Positions 1 to 6,818 are shown, counted from the stretch's first letter. The stretch: DNA of 9,052 bases from Veillonella sp. (GCF_015058545.1 NZ_SVCB01000011.1:1-9052); one strand, 5' to 3'. A program made the numbers and translations. Notes: generated by a model not told the origin, from the sequence alone.

Positions 1-1
1 A

Positions 2-505
2 ATCACAACAGATACAACTGAATTCAAGTATTATGAGGTGGGAGCTGATGGAGAATTAATAACAAGAAAATTGTATTTAGATCCATTTATGGACCTATAT
101 AATCTTGAAATACTAAGTTTCAGTATTTCACCGGCACCTTTAGCATCTGGTATTTTAATGGCACAAAGAAAAGCTATTAAAATAACAGAGGATGCTAAAT
201 ATAGACGAACATTTCACTCTGATCAAGGCTGGGCGTATCAAATGAAAGAATATCAAAGGCTCTTAAAGAATAATAATATCTTCCAGAGTATGTCCAGAAA
301 AGGAAATTGCTATGACAATTCGCCTATGGAAAACTTCTTTTCAATTTTGAAACAAGAAATGTATTATGGAAAAACATTTCATAGCTACAAGGAATTAGAA
401 ACAGCACTTACTCAATATATACTCTATTACAATGAAAAACGAATAAAAGAGAAGTTGAATTGGCTAAGTCCGGTAAAGTATCGCTTAAAGAATACAGTAG
501 CATAA
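2..505 (+). CDS. IS3-family transposase OrfB, C-terminal part (5' end outside window)
   Basis: This is the catalytic (rve-type integrase) domain of an IS3-family transposase, which cuts and joins the IS ends during transposition. The frame is open from base 2 and begins ITTDTTEFKYYEVG, so the GTG at 38 is an internal valine and not a start. The TDTTEF motif carries the first catalytic Asp. HSDQGWAY carries the second, and SPMENFF carries the Glu. Exactly 35 residues separate the second Asp from the Glu, which is the D(35)E spacing of the family. The tail YYNEKRIKEKLNWLSPVKYR is also typical. All three catalytic residues are present and no stop or frameshift is seen, so this half could be functional. 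Full-length OrfB is usually about 280 residues, so roughly 110 are missing on the left. Confidence 0.93.
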   Translation: MTTDTTEFKYYEVGADGELITRKLYLDPFMDLYNLEILSFSISPAPLASGILMAQRKAIKITEDAKYRRTFHSDQGWAYQMKEYQRLLKNNNIFQSMSRKGNCYDNSPMENFFSILKQEMYYGKTFHSYKELETALTQYILYYNEKRIKEKLNWLSPVKYRLKNTVA

Positions 506-509
506 AAAA

Positions 510-539
510 TTCCGAGAAACCTATTCAGGCTTCTCGGAA
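510..539. terminator. Hairpin at the end of the IS3-family element
   Basis: TTCCGAGAA (510-518) pairs perfectly with TTCTCGGAA (531-539) around a 12-nt loop, 4 bases after the transposase stop. An A-run at 504-509 becomes a T-run on the minus strand, so it is best formed as a terminator for transcripts entering the element from the right. It may also end the transposase mRNA. Confidence 0.6.
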
Positions 540-577
540 ATAAAAGTCTAACTTTTTGGGGTCACTACACATTACCG

Positions 578-596
578 CCTGTACCGGAGTTTTTTT
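578..596 (+). terminator. Probable 3' half of a terminator, 5' arm missing
   Basis: CCTGTACCGGAG followed by seven Ts (590-596) has the form of the descending arm and U-tract of a rho-independent terminator. The matching ascending arm (CTCCGGTACAGG) is absent from the 9 bases between here and the IS end at 569. The arm could lie on the other side of the insertion sequence, which would place the insertion in the terminator loop. The rest of 570-694 shows no gene. Confidence 0.35.
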
Positions 597-694
597 ATTG
601 GAATTTTAGCCTTCCGCTTTCAACCTTCGATGATTTTGTGCAGCTTTCAATCACAACATCAAATTCTGATTTTTATTTCAGCCAAATTACCGAA

Positions 695-1069
695 TTATTC
701 TGCCACAGCAATTACTTCTACTTCAACAGAGAAGTTGGCCGGTAATTCTTTAACGGCTACGCAGCTGCGAGCTGGTTTGCTTGTGAAGTATTCAGCATAA
801 ATAGCATTGAATTTAGCAAAATCGTTAATATCAGCCAAGAAACAAGTTGTTTTAACTACTTTGGAGAAGTCAGTGCCTGCTTCTTTCAAAATAGCTTCGA
901 TGTTTTTCATAGCTTGTAAAGTTTCAGCTTCAACGCCGCCTTCAACCAATTTACCGGTTTCAGGATTGATGCCGCCCTGGCCGGAAATGAACACAAAGCC
1001 GTTGGCTTTAATAGCTTGAGAGTAAGGGCCTAAAGCTTTAGGGGCGTTTTCAGTAAATACAGGTTTCAT
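695..1069 (-). CDS. ridA: RidA family reactive imine/enamine deaminase
   Basis: RidA (YjgF/YER057c/UK114 family) hydrolyses reactive enamines and imines, such as 2-aminoacrylate released by PLP-dependent dehydratases, to ketoacids and ammonia. This protects other PLP enzymes in the cytosol. The product has 124 residues, against 128 in E. coli. The fingerprints are the N-terminal AP-ALGPYSQAI (Tyr16), SGQGGINPETG near residues 29-39, and PARSCVAV with Arg101, the residue that binds the substrate carboxylate. Cys103 follows, and the C-terminal VEVEVIAV has Glu116 in the position of the E. coli active-site Glu. All the key residues are kept. An AAAGGAG site lies about 7 bases before the ATG. The gene stands alone and divergent from ogt. 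Assignment to the true RidA subgroup is strong because the Arg is present; the exact physiological substrate cannot be read from sequence. Confidence 0.96.
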   Translation of the reverse strand: MKPVFTENAPKALGPYSQAIKANGFVFISGQGGINPETGKLVEGGVEAETLQAMKNIEAILKEAGTDFSKVVKTTCFLADINDFAKFNAIYAEYFTSKPARSCVAVKELPANFSVEVEVIAVAE

Positions 1070-1128
1070 AAAAAACTCCTTTCATGGACAATTACACGAA
1101 TAAACTTGTATAATTTGCTTATAGATTC

Positions 1129-1158
1129 ATTATAGAATAAGTTAACTGTGATGTACAA
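1129..1158 (-). promoter_or_regulatory. Candidate promoter of ridA
   Basis: On the minus strand a perfect TATAAT (1129-1134) is preceded at 18 bp by TTGTAC (1153-1158), a weak -35 match. Transcription would start near 1122, giving a leader of about 50 nt that includes the AAAGGAG ribosome site. Confidence 0.4.
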
Positions 1159-1192
1159 TATCAAATGGACAAAATAACCTAAAATGTTTACC

Positions 1193-1217
1193 TCAAAATG
1201 TCATAGACTCATTTTGA
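1193..1217. promoter_or_regulatory. Inverted repeat between ridA and ogt, candidate operator
   Basis: TCAAAATG (1193-1200) and CATTTTGA (1210-1217) form a perfect 8-bp inverted repeat with a 9-bp spacer. It sits just before the likely ogt promoter region: TTGATA at 1223-1228 with TTTATA at 1247-1252, 18-bp spacer, plus a perfect TTGACA at 1234-1239 with no good -10 behind it. There is no T-run, so a protein-binding site is more likely than a terminator. No regulator is recognised. Confidence 0.3.
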
Positions 1218-1306
1218 AAATGTTGATATACAATTGACATTCCTCTTTTATATAACACATTTCACTATCCCGTTTTTACTGCAATTACCTGAGGAGGCTT
1301 ACCATC

Positions 1307-1885
1307 ATGAGCAATCAAGCTAACACAAACACCGACCCCCATACCGTTTACAGCTACACCATAAGCTTTGACGATTATGGCATTATTACCATGTACAGTG
1401 ATGGTGAAAACCTAATTGGTCTCAGCTTACCAAGCCAACAATACAATTTGGATACGGATTCTAAGGAAGTTATAAATAATAACCTTCCTATTTTTAAAAC
1501 CACGGAAACTTGGTTAAAAGACTATTTCGCCGGCAAAAATCCGACTACAATGCCACCGATTCGCTTCATCGGCACGCCGTTTCGCCAAAAAGTGTGGCAA
1601 GCCCTCCTGGATATTCCTTACGGCGCGCTTACTACCTACGGTGATTTAGCCAAAAAGCTCTACCCCAACGATGACAATACCGGAATTCGGGCTCGTGCCA
1701 TCGGCGGCGCCGTCGGCCATAATCCCATTCCCATCATCGTACCGTGCCACCGCGTCATCGGTGCCAACAATAACCTTACGGGCTACACCGGCGGACTATC
1801 AGTCAAAGTTAAACTTCTTACCTTGGAAGGCGTTGACATGGAACCCCTAAAATGGCCGAAACGGACAACGAAAAATACGTTTTAA
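1307..1885 (+). CDS. ogt: Methylated-DNA--protein-cysteine S-methyltransferase
   Basis: This suicide repair protein moves the alkyl group from O6-alkylguanine (or O4-alkylthymine) in DNA onto its own cysteine. The 192-residue product has the usual two parts. Residues 1 to about 85 form a poorly conserved N-terminal domain. From about residue 90 comes the DNA-binding and catalytic domain, starting FRQKVWQALLDIPYG. Within it are TTYGDLAKKL (Tyr111), RARAIGGAVGHNP (the arginine finger helix and Asn139), and the active site IIVPCHRVIG with nucleophile Cys147. Next come GYTGGLSVK, the lid of the alkyl pocket, and LLTLEG. Every residue of the active centre is present. The GAGGAGG site at 1291-1297 fixes the ATG start. 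There is no AraC-like domain, so it is Ogt/AGT type rather than Ada. It is transcribed alone and ends at a strong hairpin. Confidence 0.96.
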   Translation: MSNQANTNTDPHTVYSYTISFDDYGIITMYSDGENLIGLSLPSQQYNLDTDSKEVINNNLPIFKTTETWLKDYFAGKNPTTMPPIRFIGTPFRQKVWQALLDIPYGALTTYGDLAKKLYPNDDNTGIRARAIGGAVGHNPIPIIVPCHRVIGANNNLTGYTGGLSVKVKLLTLEGVDMEPLKWPKRTTKNTF

Positions 1886-1943
1886 TATGGCGTAGCTTCT
1901 CAAATGATATGAAAGCTTATAGGCTTCTTTACAAGTAAGTTCA

Positions 1944-1981
1944 AAATAGCCACAGCACTTTACGGTTTGCTGTGGCTATTT
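1944..1981. terminator. Two-way terminator between ogt and the exported-protein gene
   Basis: AAATAGCCACAGCA (1944-1957) pairs without a mismatch with TGCTGTGGCTATTT (1968-1981), a 14-bp stem with a 10-nt loop. It lies between the convergent stops of ogt (1885) and the minus-strand gene (2023). Short T-runs follow on both strands, so it can end both transcripts. Confidence 0.85.
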
Positions 1982-2022
1982 CTATTTATGCCATTACAAT
2001 ACAACTTCGTTCAAGCTTTAAA

Positions 2023-4101
2023 TTAAAGCTCTTGAATGAACTGTACAAAACGCGGTGCAAATTCATCCCTTTCCAAATCGGATGTAAACATTATGTACAC
2101 TACCGGATCCGGCTCGGTCAAGACAACCGCGCCCTGTATATAATATGGCAATTCAAAGCCATTCACATTTATAAATGCACGAGCTGAACCTGTATACGCC
2201 GGATGCGTATAATGCGGTAATAACGCCCAAGGCGTTTGGTCTTTTATCGTTACCGACGTAAAAGCATAATCGGACATACTGCTTAAATTAGTAGCCTTCA
2301 AAATCATCTGCTTTAAGGCACCGTTACTTTCCATCCAATACGAATTAATTGCAGGCAACTGAAAATCAAGAAAATCTTTTTGCAACATACTGTATAAACC
2401 TTGTGACGTTTTTGGTGTCAACACCATGCCAAATACGGTAGCCGTCTTACGCCCTTCACTATCCTTCATTTGCCATTGGTATACATCAGATTTTTCACCG
2501 AGACGGTAATCTTCATAAAACTGCAACCGTTCTTTAAGACGATTGTAATATTCAATGCTCGCTTCGCGTTCTTCCCCAACCAATAATTTGTCGGTTACCC
2601 AATCGCGCAGTTCCGGTCCTTTTTCAACGGCCTTTTTCGTCTCATTTTCCATGAAGTTCTTCAGAGCCGGAATAATGACAGTATCCGATAATCTTTTAAC
2701 CGTTAAATCACGTGGTACTACGATATTTCCGTCATGACCTAAAGCTTTCATGTGCGTTGTCGTTTTTTTAGCCGGAATAGCGGTATTTTTCGCATCAGCG
2801 GTAAACGCTCTGACTTGAGGTTCTAAGTTATACATGCGTTGCCACTGCTTTTGCCAATAATTAAAATCTCCGTCATTCGTGGTTAATACTGTTATAACCG
2901 GACCTTCTTTGTCAAAACGAACTAAATTCAAACCACCGAGCGGAATTTCGTAGCTGTCAAAGGTAAAAACGTCCCGCGCTTCAGAGTAGAGTACCGGGCC
3001 GAAATGAGAATTTAATTGCTCCAATTCGCTCAAATAATCCGCTTTAATGTCCGACGTAGCAAAGAATTTTTTCAAACCGTCGCGAAGGCTCTGATTAAGC
3101 TCCAATTTTTCTTTGGCACGCTCATTCGTCTCAGCTTCTTTTTTCAATTCACCGATGGCCTTATCTAAATCAGCCACTAAGGCTTTCACCAAATTGTTCT
3201 TATGTTTGTCAACAAACTGATTGAATGCCGCTGCATCCCGCATCACAGGTACAGCCTCGGTGCCCTTAAGCATAGCCGTATAGAAGGCGTCCGCATCATA
3301 TTCAGCCGGATACGGTGCCAGCATAGCTTCTTGCTGCTTCGTCAGTTCGTCGCCCAAATCACGAACCACCTGCCACGTATGGCCTAATTGCTCCTTCGAA
3401 TCACCCGTATTAGATACTTGCGACATATAGGCCGCTGCAATAGCCGCCGTTTTGGCAAATTTCATAGAATCGCGCTCTTGTACACCGTCTCTGCTGTTTA
3501 TAGCGGATTTTTTAGTATTCGCTACTGATTTATCCGCCGCTTCCCACAAAGCGTTACTGATTTCAAGATTAGCTCGTTCACCTTTGATATAATCGGGTCC
3601 TAATGCCAAATCCACTACATAGGCCGTATGAACGCCTTCCGCATCTTCCCCGCGCAATTGATACATATTCCAATCGCGATAAATCGTGCCGTTAAAATCC
3701 TTCAGCTCTTTTATGTTGAGTTCTTTCTTGCTAGCCATGTCACGAATATCTTTAACATATTCCGCATTCAATTCTTTGGCGGAAATAAATTTTGTACCGT
3801 CAACCATCCCCATTGGCGTCATCATCCGTTTTAAGTCAAAGACGGTCACTCCGGCCGGTAAGTTCACCGTTTTATTGTCTACGGTAGTCATCACCGTGCT
3901 TACGAGCTGTGGCTTAATGGCGATAGTATCAGGTGATACTTTTGTTTTCACCGCATCACTGCTTTGTACGATACCGTAAGGCAAACTAATCGGCGCCAGC
4001 GTACCACTCGTTGCTTCCGCTGCCGAAACGCCCGAAATCGCCGGTGTGGCCAACCCCAATAACGCAGCCAATACCAATCCCTTCAGATACTTGTGTTTCA
4101 T
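2023..4101 (-). CDS. Large exported protein of unknown function with an internal duplication
   Basis: I do not recognise this family. The start is placed at 4101, not the upstream in-frame ATG at 4179. An AAGGAG site lies 8 bases before 4101, and the protein then opens with a clean Sec signal peptide: MKHK, a hydrophobic stretch at about residues 8-20, and a VSA-A cleavage site near residue 27. The 692-residue product has no other membrane segment, lipobox or LPXTG signal, so the mature protein should be released or held outside the membrane. I see two colinear lobes. Residues 75-92 resemble 456-473, residues 146-169 resemble 540-563 (10 of 24 identical, no gap), and residues 383-420 resemble 648-685. 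Lobe 1 carries about 130 extra residues, roughly 190-345, mostly charged helix that may form a coiled coil (about 300-345). There are no cysteines in the mature part and no catalytic motif I can name. It lies 103 bp behind pncB on the same strand and may share its transcript. Confidence 0.85.
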   Translation of the reverse strand: MKHKYLKGLVLAALLGLATPAISGVSAAEATSGTLAPISLPYGIVQSSDAVKTKVSPDTIAIKPQLVSTVMTTVDNKTVNLPAGVTVFDLKRMMTPMGMVDGTKFISAKELNAEYVKDIRDMASKKELNIKELKDFNGTIYRDWNMYQLRGEDAEGVHTAYVVDLALGPDYIKGERANLEISNALWEAADKSVANTKKSAINSRDGVQERDSMKFAKTAAIAAAYMSQVSNTGDSKEQLGHTWQVVRDLGDELTKQQEAMLAPYPAEYDADAFYTAMLKGTEAVPVMRDAAAFNQFVDKHKNNLVKALVADLDKAIGELKKEAETNERAKEKLELNQSLRDGLKKFFATSDIKADYLSELEQLNSHFGPVLYSEARDVFTFDSYEIPLGGLNLVRFDKEGPVITVLTTNDGDFNYWQKQWQRMYNLEPQVRAFTADAKNTAIPAKKTTTHMKALGHDGNIVVPRDLTVKRLSDTVIIPALKNFMENETKKAVEKGPELRDWVTDKLLVGEEREASIEYYNRLKERLQFYEDYRLGEKSDVYQWQMKDSEGRKTATVFGMVLTPKTSQGLYSMLQKDFLDFQLPAINSYWMESNGALKQMILKATNLSSMSDYAFTSVTIKDQTPWALLPHYTHPAYTGSARAFINVNGFELPYYIQGAVVLTEPDPVVYIMFTSDLERDEFAPRFVQFIQEL

Positions 4102-4149
4102 CTGATTCACTCCTTTATATCTACTTACTATTCCCTTAGTCTTTTCCTG

Positions 4150-4179
4150 AGAATATGACCGCTTCTTTATACCTAGCAA
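4150..4179 (-). promoter_or_regulatory. Weak candidate promoter for the exported-protein gene
   Basis: On the minus strand TTGCTA (4174-4179) and TATTCT (4150-4155) are 18 bp apart, about 50 bp ahead of the start codon. The match is modest. No terminator is seen between pncB and this gene, so readthrough from pncB is the alternative. Confidence 0.25.
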
Positions 4180-4191
4180 ACATAGCGCACT

Positions 4192-4203
4192 ACTGTATAC
4201 AGT
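4192..4203. repeat. Perfect 12-bp palindrome after pncB
   Basis: ACTGTATACAGT is fully self-complementary and begins 1 base after the pncB stop codon, upstream of the exported-protein gene. With no loop it cannot be a hairpin, so a dimeric protein site is possible, as is chance. Confidence 0.25.
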
Positions 4204-4204
4204 C

Positions 4205-5683
4205 TTACCCCTCCGTAAATTCCGGATTATTATGCTTTACTTTTTCAAGCAACAATTGTCGTTTCAATTCGTGTAATTTCTGGCTGATATTCACCTTAAC
4301 AATCGGCGGACGATTCAAGCGGAAATATTCAGGCCAGAGCAATTTAATCTGCTCATTCGCATAACTTACAATTTCAGGCAAACTTGGCACATCGTAGACT
4401 AATTTGCCGTTTTCAAAAATCGGCACCAACAGTTCCACTACGTCGAAGCTGTCAGCCGCTAAATGGGTCCGTTTCCAAGGATACATGGCATTTTGGAAGG
4501 TATATGGTTTCGTCGTATCAATCGTTTCATCGAGAAGGCAAACGAGATCGCCGATTAACTTACGGTTACGTCGATTGATGAGGCGCAATACCTTTTTACG
4601 GCCCGGATTCGTTACTTTTTCCACATTGTCGGAGAATTTCATAGTTGGTACGAAGGAACCATCGGTTTTCCATTGACCGGCCAATTTATACACGCCACCC
4701 AAGGCGGATGTGCCATCGGCGGTAATTAGTTTGGTACCTACTCCCCAAGCGGAAATGGCACTGCCTTGACTTTTCAAGTCGGCGATGGTGTATTCATCCA
4801 AATCATTGGATGCAAAAATCGTAGCATCCGGGAAACCCGCTTCCGTCATCATTTGATGAGCTTCCTGCGATAAGTACGCTAAGTCGCCGCTGTCGAGACG
4901 AATGCCGTAACCTTTAGGCATGGTGCCGCCGCGGCGTTCTTTCACTTCTTTGAAAACCTGAATGGCATTGGGCACACCTTGTTTCAATGTGTCATAGGTA
5001 TCTACGAGGAGTACCAACATATCTTCGTATTGTTCCGCATAAGAACGAAAAGCCGTGAGTTCATCAGGGAAACTCATAATCCAGCTGTGCGCCATGGTGC
5101 CTACCGGTTTAATACCGTATTGTGATGCGGAGTACACATTACTGGTGCCGTTAAAACCGCCAATAATAGATGCTCTGGCACCGTAAACGGCGGCATTAGT
5201 ACCTTGGGCCCGACGCATACCGAATTCGGCGAGGCTGTCATTGCCGGCCACACTACGGATACGACGCGCTTTGGTAGCAATCAGTGATTCATGATTGAGA
5301 TACATGGATAAAGGCGTTTCAATGAGCATCGCTTCGTCTTTAGGTGCTTCAATACGAAGCAACAATTCCCCCGGGAAGGCAACAGTCCCTTCCGGTGCCG
5401 CATACACACTGCCGGTGAAGCGGAAATCTTTTAAATAGTCGAGAAAATCTTCTTCAAATAAACCGGTTTCACGTAAATAGGCAATATCATCTTCGTTGAA
5501 GGACAGATTTTTCAAATAATCGATGACGTGCTCTAAGCCGGCCACTACCGTATACGCACCGTCAAAGGGGTTTTTACGATAAAAACGGTCGAAAACGCAA
5601 GGAGTACGATGCAGACCTTCCTTAAATAACCCTTGCATCATGGTAAATTGATACAAATCCGTTAATAAAGCTTTACTAATCAC
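4205..5683 (-). CDS. pncB: Nicotinate phosphoribosyltransferase
   Basis: PncB (NAPRTase, EC 6.3.4.21) joins nicotinate to PRPP, with ATP hydrolysis, to give nicotinate mononucleotide in the Preiss-Handler NAD salvage route. The 492-residue product matches the long Bacillota form, with the extra C-terminal domain lacking in the roughly 400-residue E. coli type. The N-terminus has LTDLYQFTMMQG (residues 8-18). EFGMRRAQGTNAA (153-165) follows, and GTMAHSWIMSF (195-205) holds His199, the likely phospho-accepting histidine. VDTYDTLKQGVPNAI (227-241), RLDSGDLAYLS (262-272), ASNDLDEY (291-298) and WGVGTKL (313-319) line the phosphoribosyl and base sites. The C-terminal domain runs from about 340. 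The start is GTG with an AGGA 7 bases upstream; no in-frame ATG near it is better placed. It is divergent from the transporter-menA operon and precedes the exported-protein gene. Confidence 0.97.
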   Translation of the reverse strand: MISKALLTDLYQFTMMQGLFKEGLHRTPCVFDRFYRKNPFDGAYTVVAGLEHVIDYLKNLSFNEDDIAYLRETGLFEEDFLDYLKDFRFTGSVYAAPEGTVAFPGELLLRIEAPKDEAMLIETPLSMYLNHESLIATKARRIRSVAGNDSLAEFGMRRAQGTNAAVYGARASIIGGFNGTSNVYSASQYGIKPVGTMAHSWIMSFPDELTAFRSYAEQYEDMLVLLVDTYDTLKQGVPNAIQVFKEVKERRGGTMPKGYGIRLDSGDLAYLSQEAHQMMTEAGFPDATIFASNDLDEYTIADLKSQGSAISAWGVGTKLITADGTSALGGVYKLAGQWKTDGSFVPTMKFSDNVEKVTNPGRKKVLRLINRRNRKLIGDLVCLLDETIDTTKPYTFQNAMYPWKRTHLAADSFDVVELLVPIFENGKLVYDVPSLPEIVSYANEQIKLLWPEYFRLNRPPIVKVNISQKLHELKRQLLLEKVKHNNPEFTEG

Positions 5684-5723
5684 AGTACATTCCTCATCTC
5701 TTCTAATAAATATATTAATTGTG

Positions 5724-5751
5724 TTGACATAAACTTTTAACCCGATATACT
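5724..5751 (+). promoter_or_regulatory. Strong sigma-70/A-type promoter of the transporter-menA operon
   Basis: A perfect TTGACA (5724-5729) and TATACT (5746-5751) are separated by 16 bp. The expected start point is about 5758, leaving an untranslated leader of about 165 nt before the ATG at 5925. This is the best promoter match in the window. It lies only about 40 bp upstream of the pncB start on the opposite strand, so the two transcription units share this region. Confidence 0.75.
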
Positions 5752-5757
5752 AGAGGT

Positions 5758-5924
5758 AACGGAATATTTATGAGAAGTGTAAAACTTCCGTAAATACCAC
5801 ACTTCTTGAGACAAAAGTTAATAAACCTTTGGGGGTAACAATTTACAACTAAGATTATTTTAGTTACAATTGTTAAGGGTTATCTTTATATAATTCTACA
5901 TTTATAGAAAGGAATCCTCTTTTT
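5758..5924 (+). promoter_or_regulatory. Structured mRNA leader, candidate cis-regulatory RNA
   Basis: Two kinds of structure fill this leader. First, ACGGAA (5759-5764) can pair with TTCCGT (5786-5791), and AGAAGTGT (5773-5780) can pair with ACACTTCT (5799-5806). The arms interleave, so the two helices form either an H-type pseudoknot or mutually exclusive hairpins. Second, a long bulged hairpin is built from AACCTT/AGGGTT (5824-5829 with 5876-5881, one G-T pair), TAACAATT/AATTGTTA (5836-5843 with 5868-5875) and AACTAA/TTAGTT (5847-5852 with 5860-5865). A six-base TGGGGG bulge lies on its left side. No U-tract follows, so it is not a plain terminator. The ribosome site AAAGGA (5908-5913) is downstream of both. 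I cannot match it to a known riboswitch class. Confidence 0.45.
5770..5793 (+). other. Possible seven-codon leader peptide frame
   Basis: ATG AGA AGT GTA AAA CTT CCG TAA would encode MRSVKLP. A weak GGA (5761-5763) lies 6 bases before the ATG. The frame covers the left arm of one interleaved helix and most of the right arm of the other, so a translating ribosome would change which helix forms. A frame this short can easily occur by chance. Confidence 0.2.
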
Positions 5925-6818
5925 ATGTTACAAGCTCGCTTATGTTTATTACTCACTGCGTTTGTTTGGGGCTCCACCTTTGTAGCCCAACGTCTTGCGT
6001 CTGATGTAATCGGTCCCAATGCGTACAATGCGATACGCTTTTTGTTGGGAGTATTAACCGTAAGTCCGTTTTATTTCTGGATAAAAACGGGAGCACCTTT
6101 GAAAAAGCCGCACTGTTCCATCATCTGGCCCTCCCTTGCCCTTGGCTTTATGCTATTTTTAGGTGCCAGTTTGCAACAATACGCCATTGCCTATACGACG
6201 GCGTCAAAAGCCGCCTTTTTAACAGCCTTATATGTGGTCCTCGTACCACTGCTTGGTCTCTTCGTAGGTGAACGACTCAGCCTGACCGCTTTAGGCGGCG
6301 TTGTGTGCGCCATCGTCGGCGCCGCCTTATTGAGCTTAAAAGATAGTTTCATCCCTTCTTACGGCGACGGAATCATCCTGATTTCCACATTGTTCTGGGC
6401 CATTCACATTTTGCTGTTAAATACGGTATCCAAACAATATAATCCGTTCTTACTGTCCATGGACCAGTTTTTCGGCTGTGCCTTGTTCTCAGCCATAGCG
6501 TCTCTATTCTTGGAAACCACAACTTTTCAAAATATCGCCGACTCTTGGCTATTCATCGTTTGGGGCGGCGTTTTATCGGCCGGTATCGGTTTTACAGGGC
6601 AGCTTTTAGGGCAACGCAAATTGCCGCCGACAGAGGCCTCGCTCATTTTGAGTCTTGAAATTGTATTCACCGGTATTTTAGGATATTTAATTTTGGATGA
6701 ACGGCTTAATTATCAGGAAATCTGGGGGCTCGTAGCCATGTGCTTCGGCGTTTTGCTGGCACAACTACCATCGCCACCACAATTATCAATCGGACCGTTT
6801 TTCGGTCGAAAGGACTAA
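5925..6818 (+). CDS. EamA-family (DMT superfamily) transporter
   Basis: This is an inner-membrane carrier of the drug/metabolite transporter superfamily. The 297-residue product has about ten hydrophobic segments in two EamA repeats. Repeat 1 spans about residues 5-137 and opens with LLLTAFVWGSTFVAQRLA, whose WGSTF motif is a hallmark. It also holds the ALYVVLVPLLGLFVGERLS helix pair with the conserved GER. Repeat 2 spans about 147-280, with LPPTEASLILSLEIVFTG and the matching GYLILDERL. The tail after 281 is cytoplasmic. The substrate cannot be told, since members export amino acids, metabolites or drugs. An AAAGGA site at 5908-5913, 11 bases before the ATG, is preceded by the structured leader. 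The stop is 6 bases before the menA ATG, so the two genes are co-transcribed and probably translationally coupled. Confidence 0.93.
   Translation: MLQARLCLLLTAFVWGSTFVAQRLASDVIGPNAYNAIRFLLGVLTVSPFYFWIKTGAPLKKPHCSIIWPSLALGFMLFLGASLQQYAIAYTTASKAAFLTALYVVLVPLLGLFVGERLSLTALGGVVCAIVGAALLSLKDSFIPSYGDGIILISTLFWAIHILLLNTVSKQYNPFLLSMDQFFGCALFSAIASLFLETTTFQNIADSWLFIVWGGVLSAGIGFTGQLLGQRKLPPTEASLILSLEIVFTGILGYLILDERLNYQEIWGLVAMCFGVLLAQLPSPPQLSIGPFFGRKD

Larger units (their letters stand above)
1..569 (+). mobile_element. IS3-family insertion sequence, right-hand part
   Basis: The window opens inside an insertion sequence. It contains the end of a DDE transposase (stop at 503-505), a perfect 9-bp hairpin (510-539), and a right terminal repeat. 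The repeat ends in GGGGTCACTACA at 558-569, so the element reads outward as TGTAGTGACCCC. IS3-family elements characteristically have TG...CA termini, and TG...ACCCC ends with an A-run and GTTAGAC inside are typical of the IS150-like branch. The left end, the orfA frame and any target duplication lie outside the window. The exact right boundary at 569 is inferred from the terminal CA. Confidence 0.8.

Noticed and set aside
38..40. GTG as the start of the IS3-family transposase
   Set aside because: The frame is open to the window edge and contains the first catalytic motif (TDTTEF) upstream of this codon.
1234..1256. Promoter made of TTGACA (1234-1239) and TATAAC (1251-1256)
   Set aside because: The spacer is only 11 bp, far too short for a sigma-70-type promoter.
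1972..2187. 71-codon plus-strand frame after ogt
   Set aside because: It starts inside the terminator arm and runs antisense through the 3' end of the exported-protein gene.
3686..3979. 97-codon plus-strand frame inside the exported-protein gene, and similar frames at 2555-2737, 3202-3387 and 3628-3834
   Set aside because: They are antisense to a well-supported gene and show no protein-like pattern.
4099..4179. Longer form of the exported protein starting at the upstream ATG (718 residues)
   Set aside because: The 26 extra residues put a charged stretch before the signal peptide and have no ribosome site, while AAGGAG and a textbook signal peptide sit at the 4101 start.
4192..4203. LexA/SOS box at ACTGTATACAGT
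   Set aside because: The proteobacterial box needs CTGT-N8-ACAG and here N is 2; it is also unlike the Gram-positive GAAC-N4-GTTC site.
4404..4676. Plus-strand frames inside pncB (4384-4578, 4404-4676)
   Set aside because: They are shadows of the pncB coding sequence, which carries all the family motifs in the other strand.
5824..5881. Intrinsic terminator or attenuator from the long leader hairpin
   Set aside because: No U-tract follows the hairpin and the stem is AT-rich and bulged, so simple termination is unlikely.
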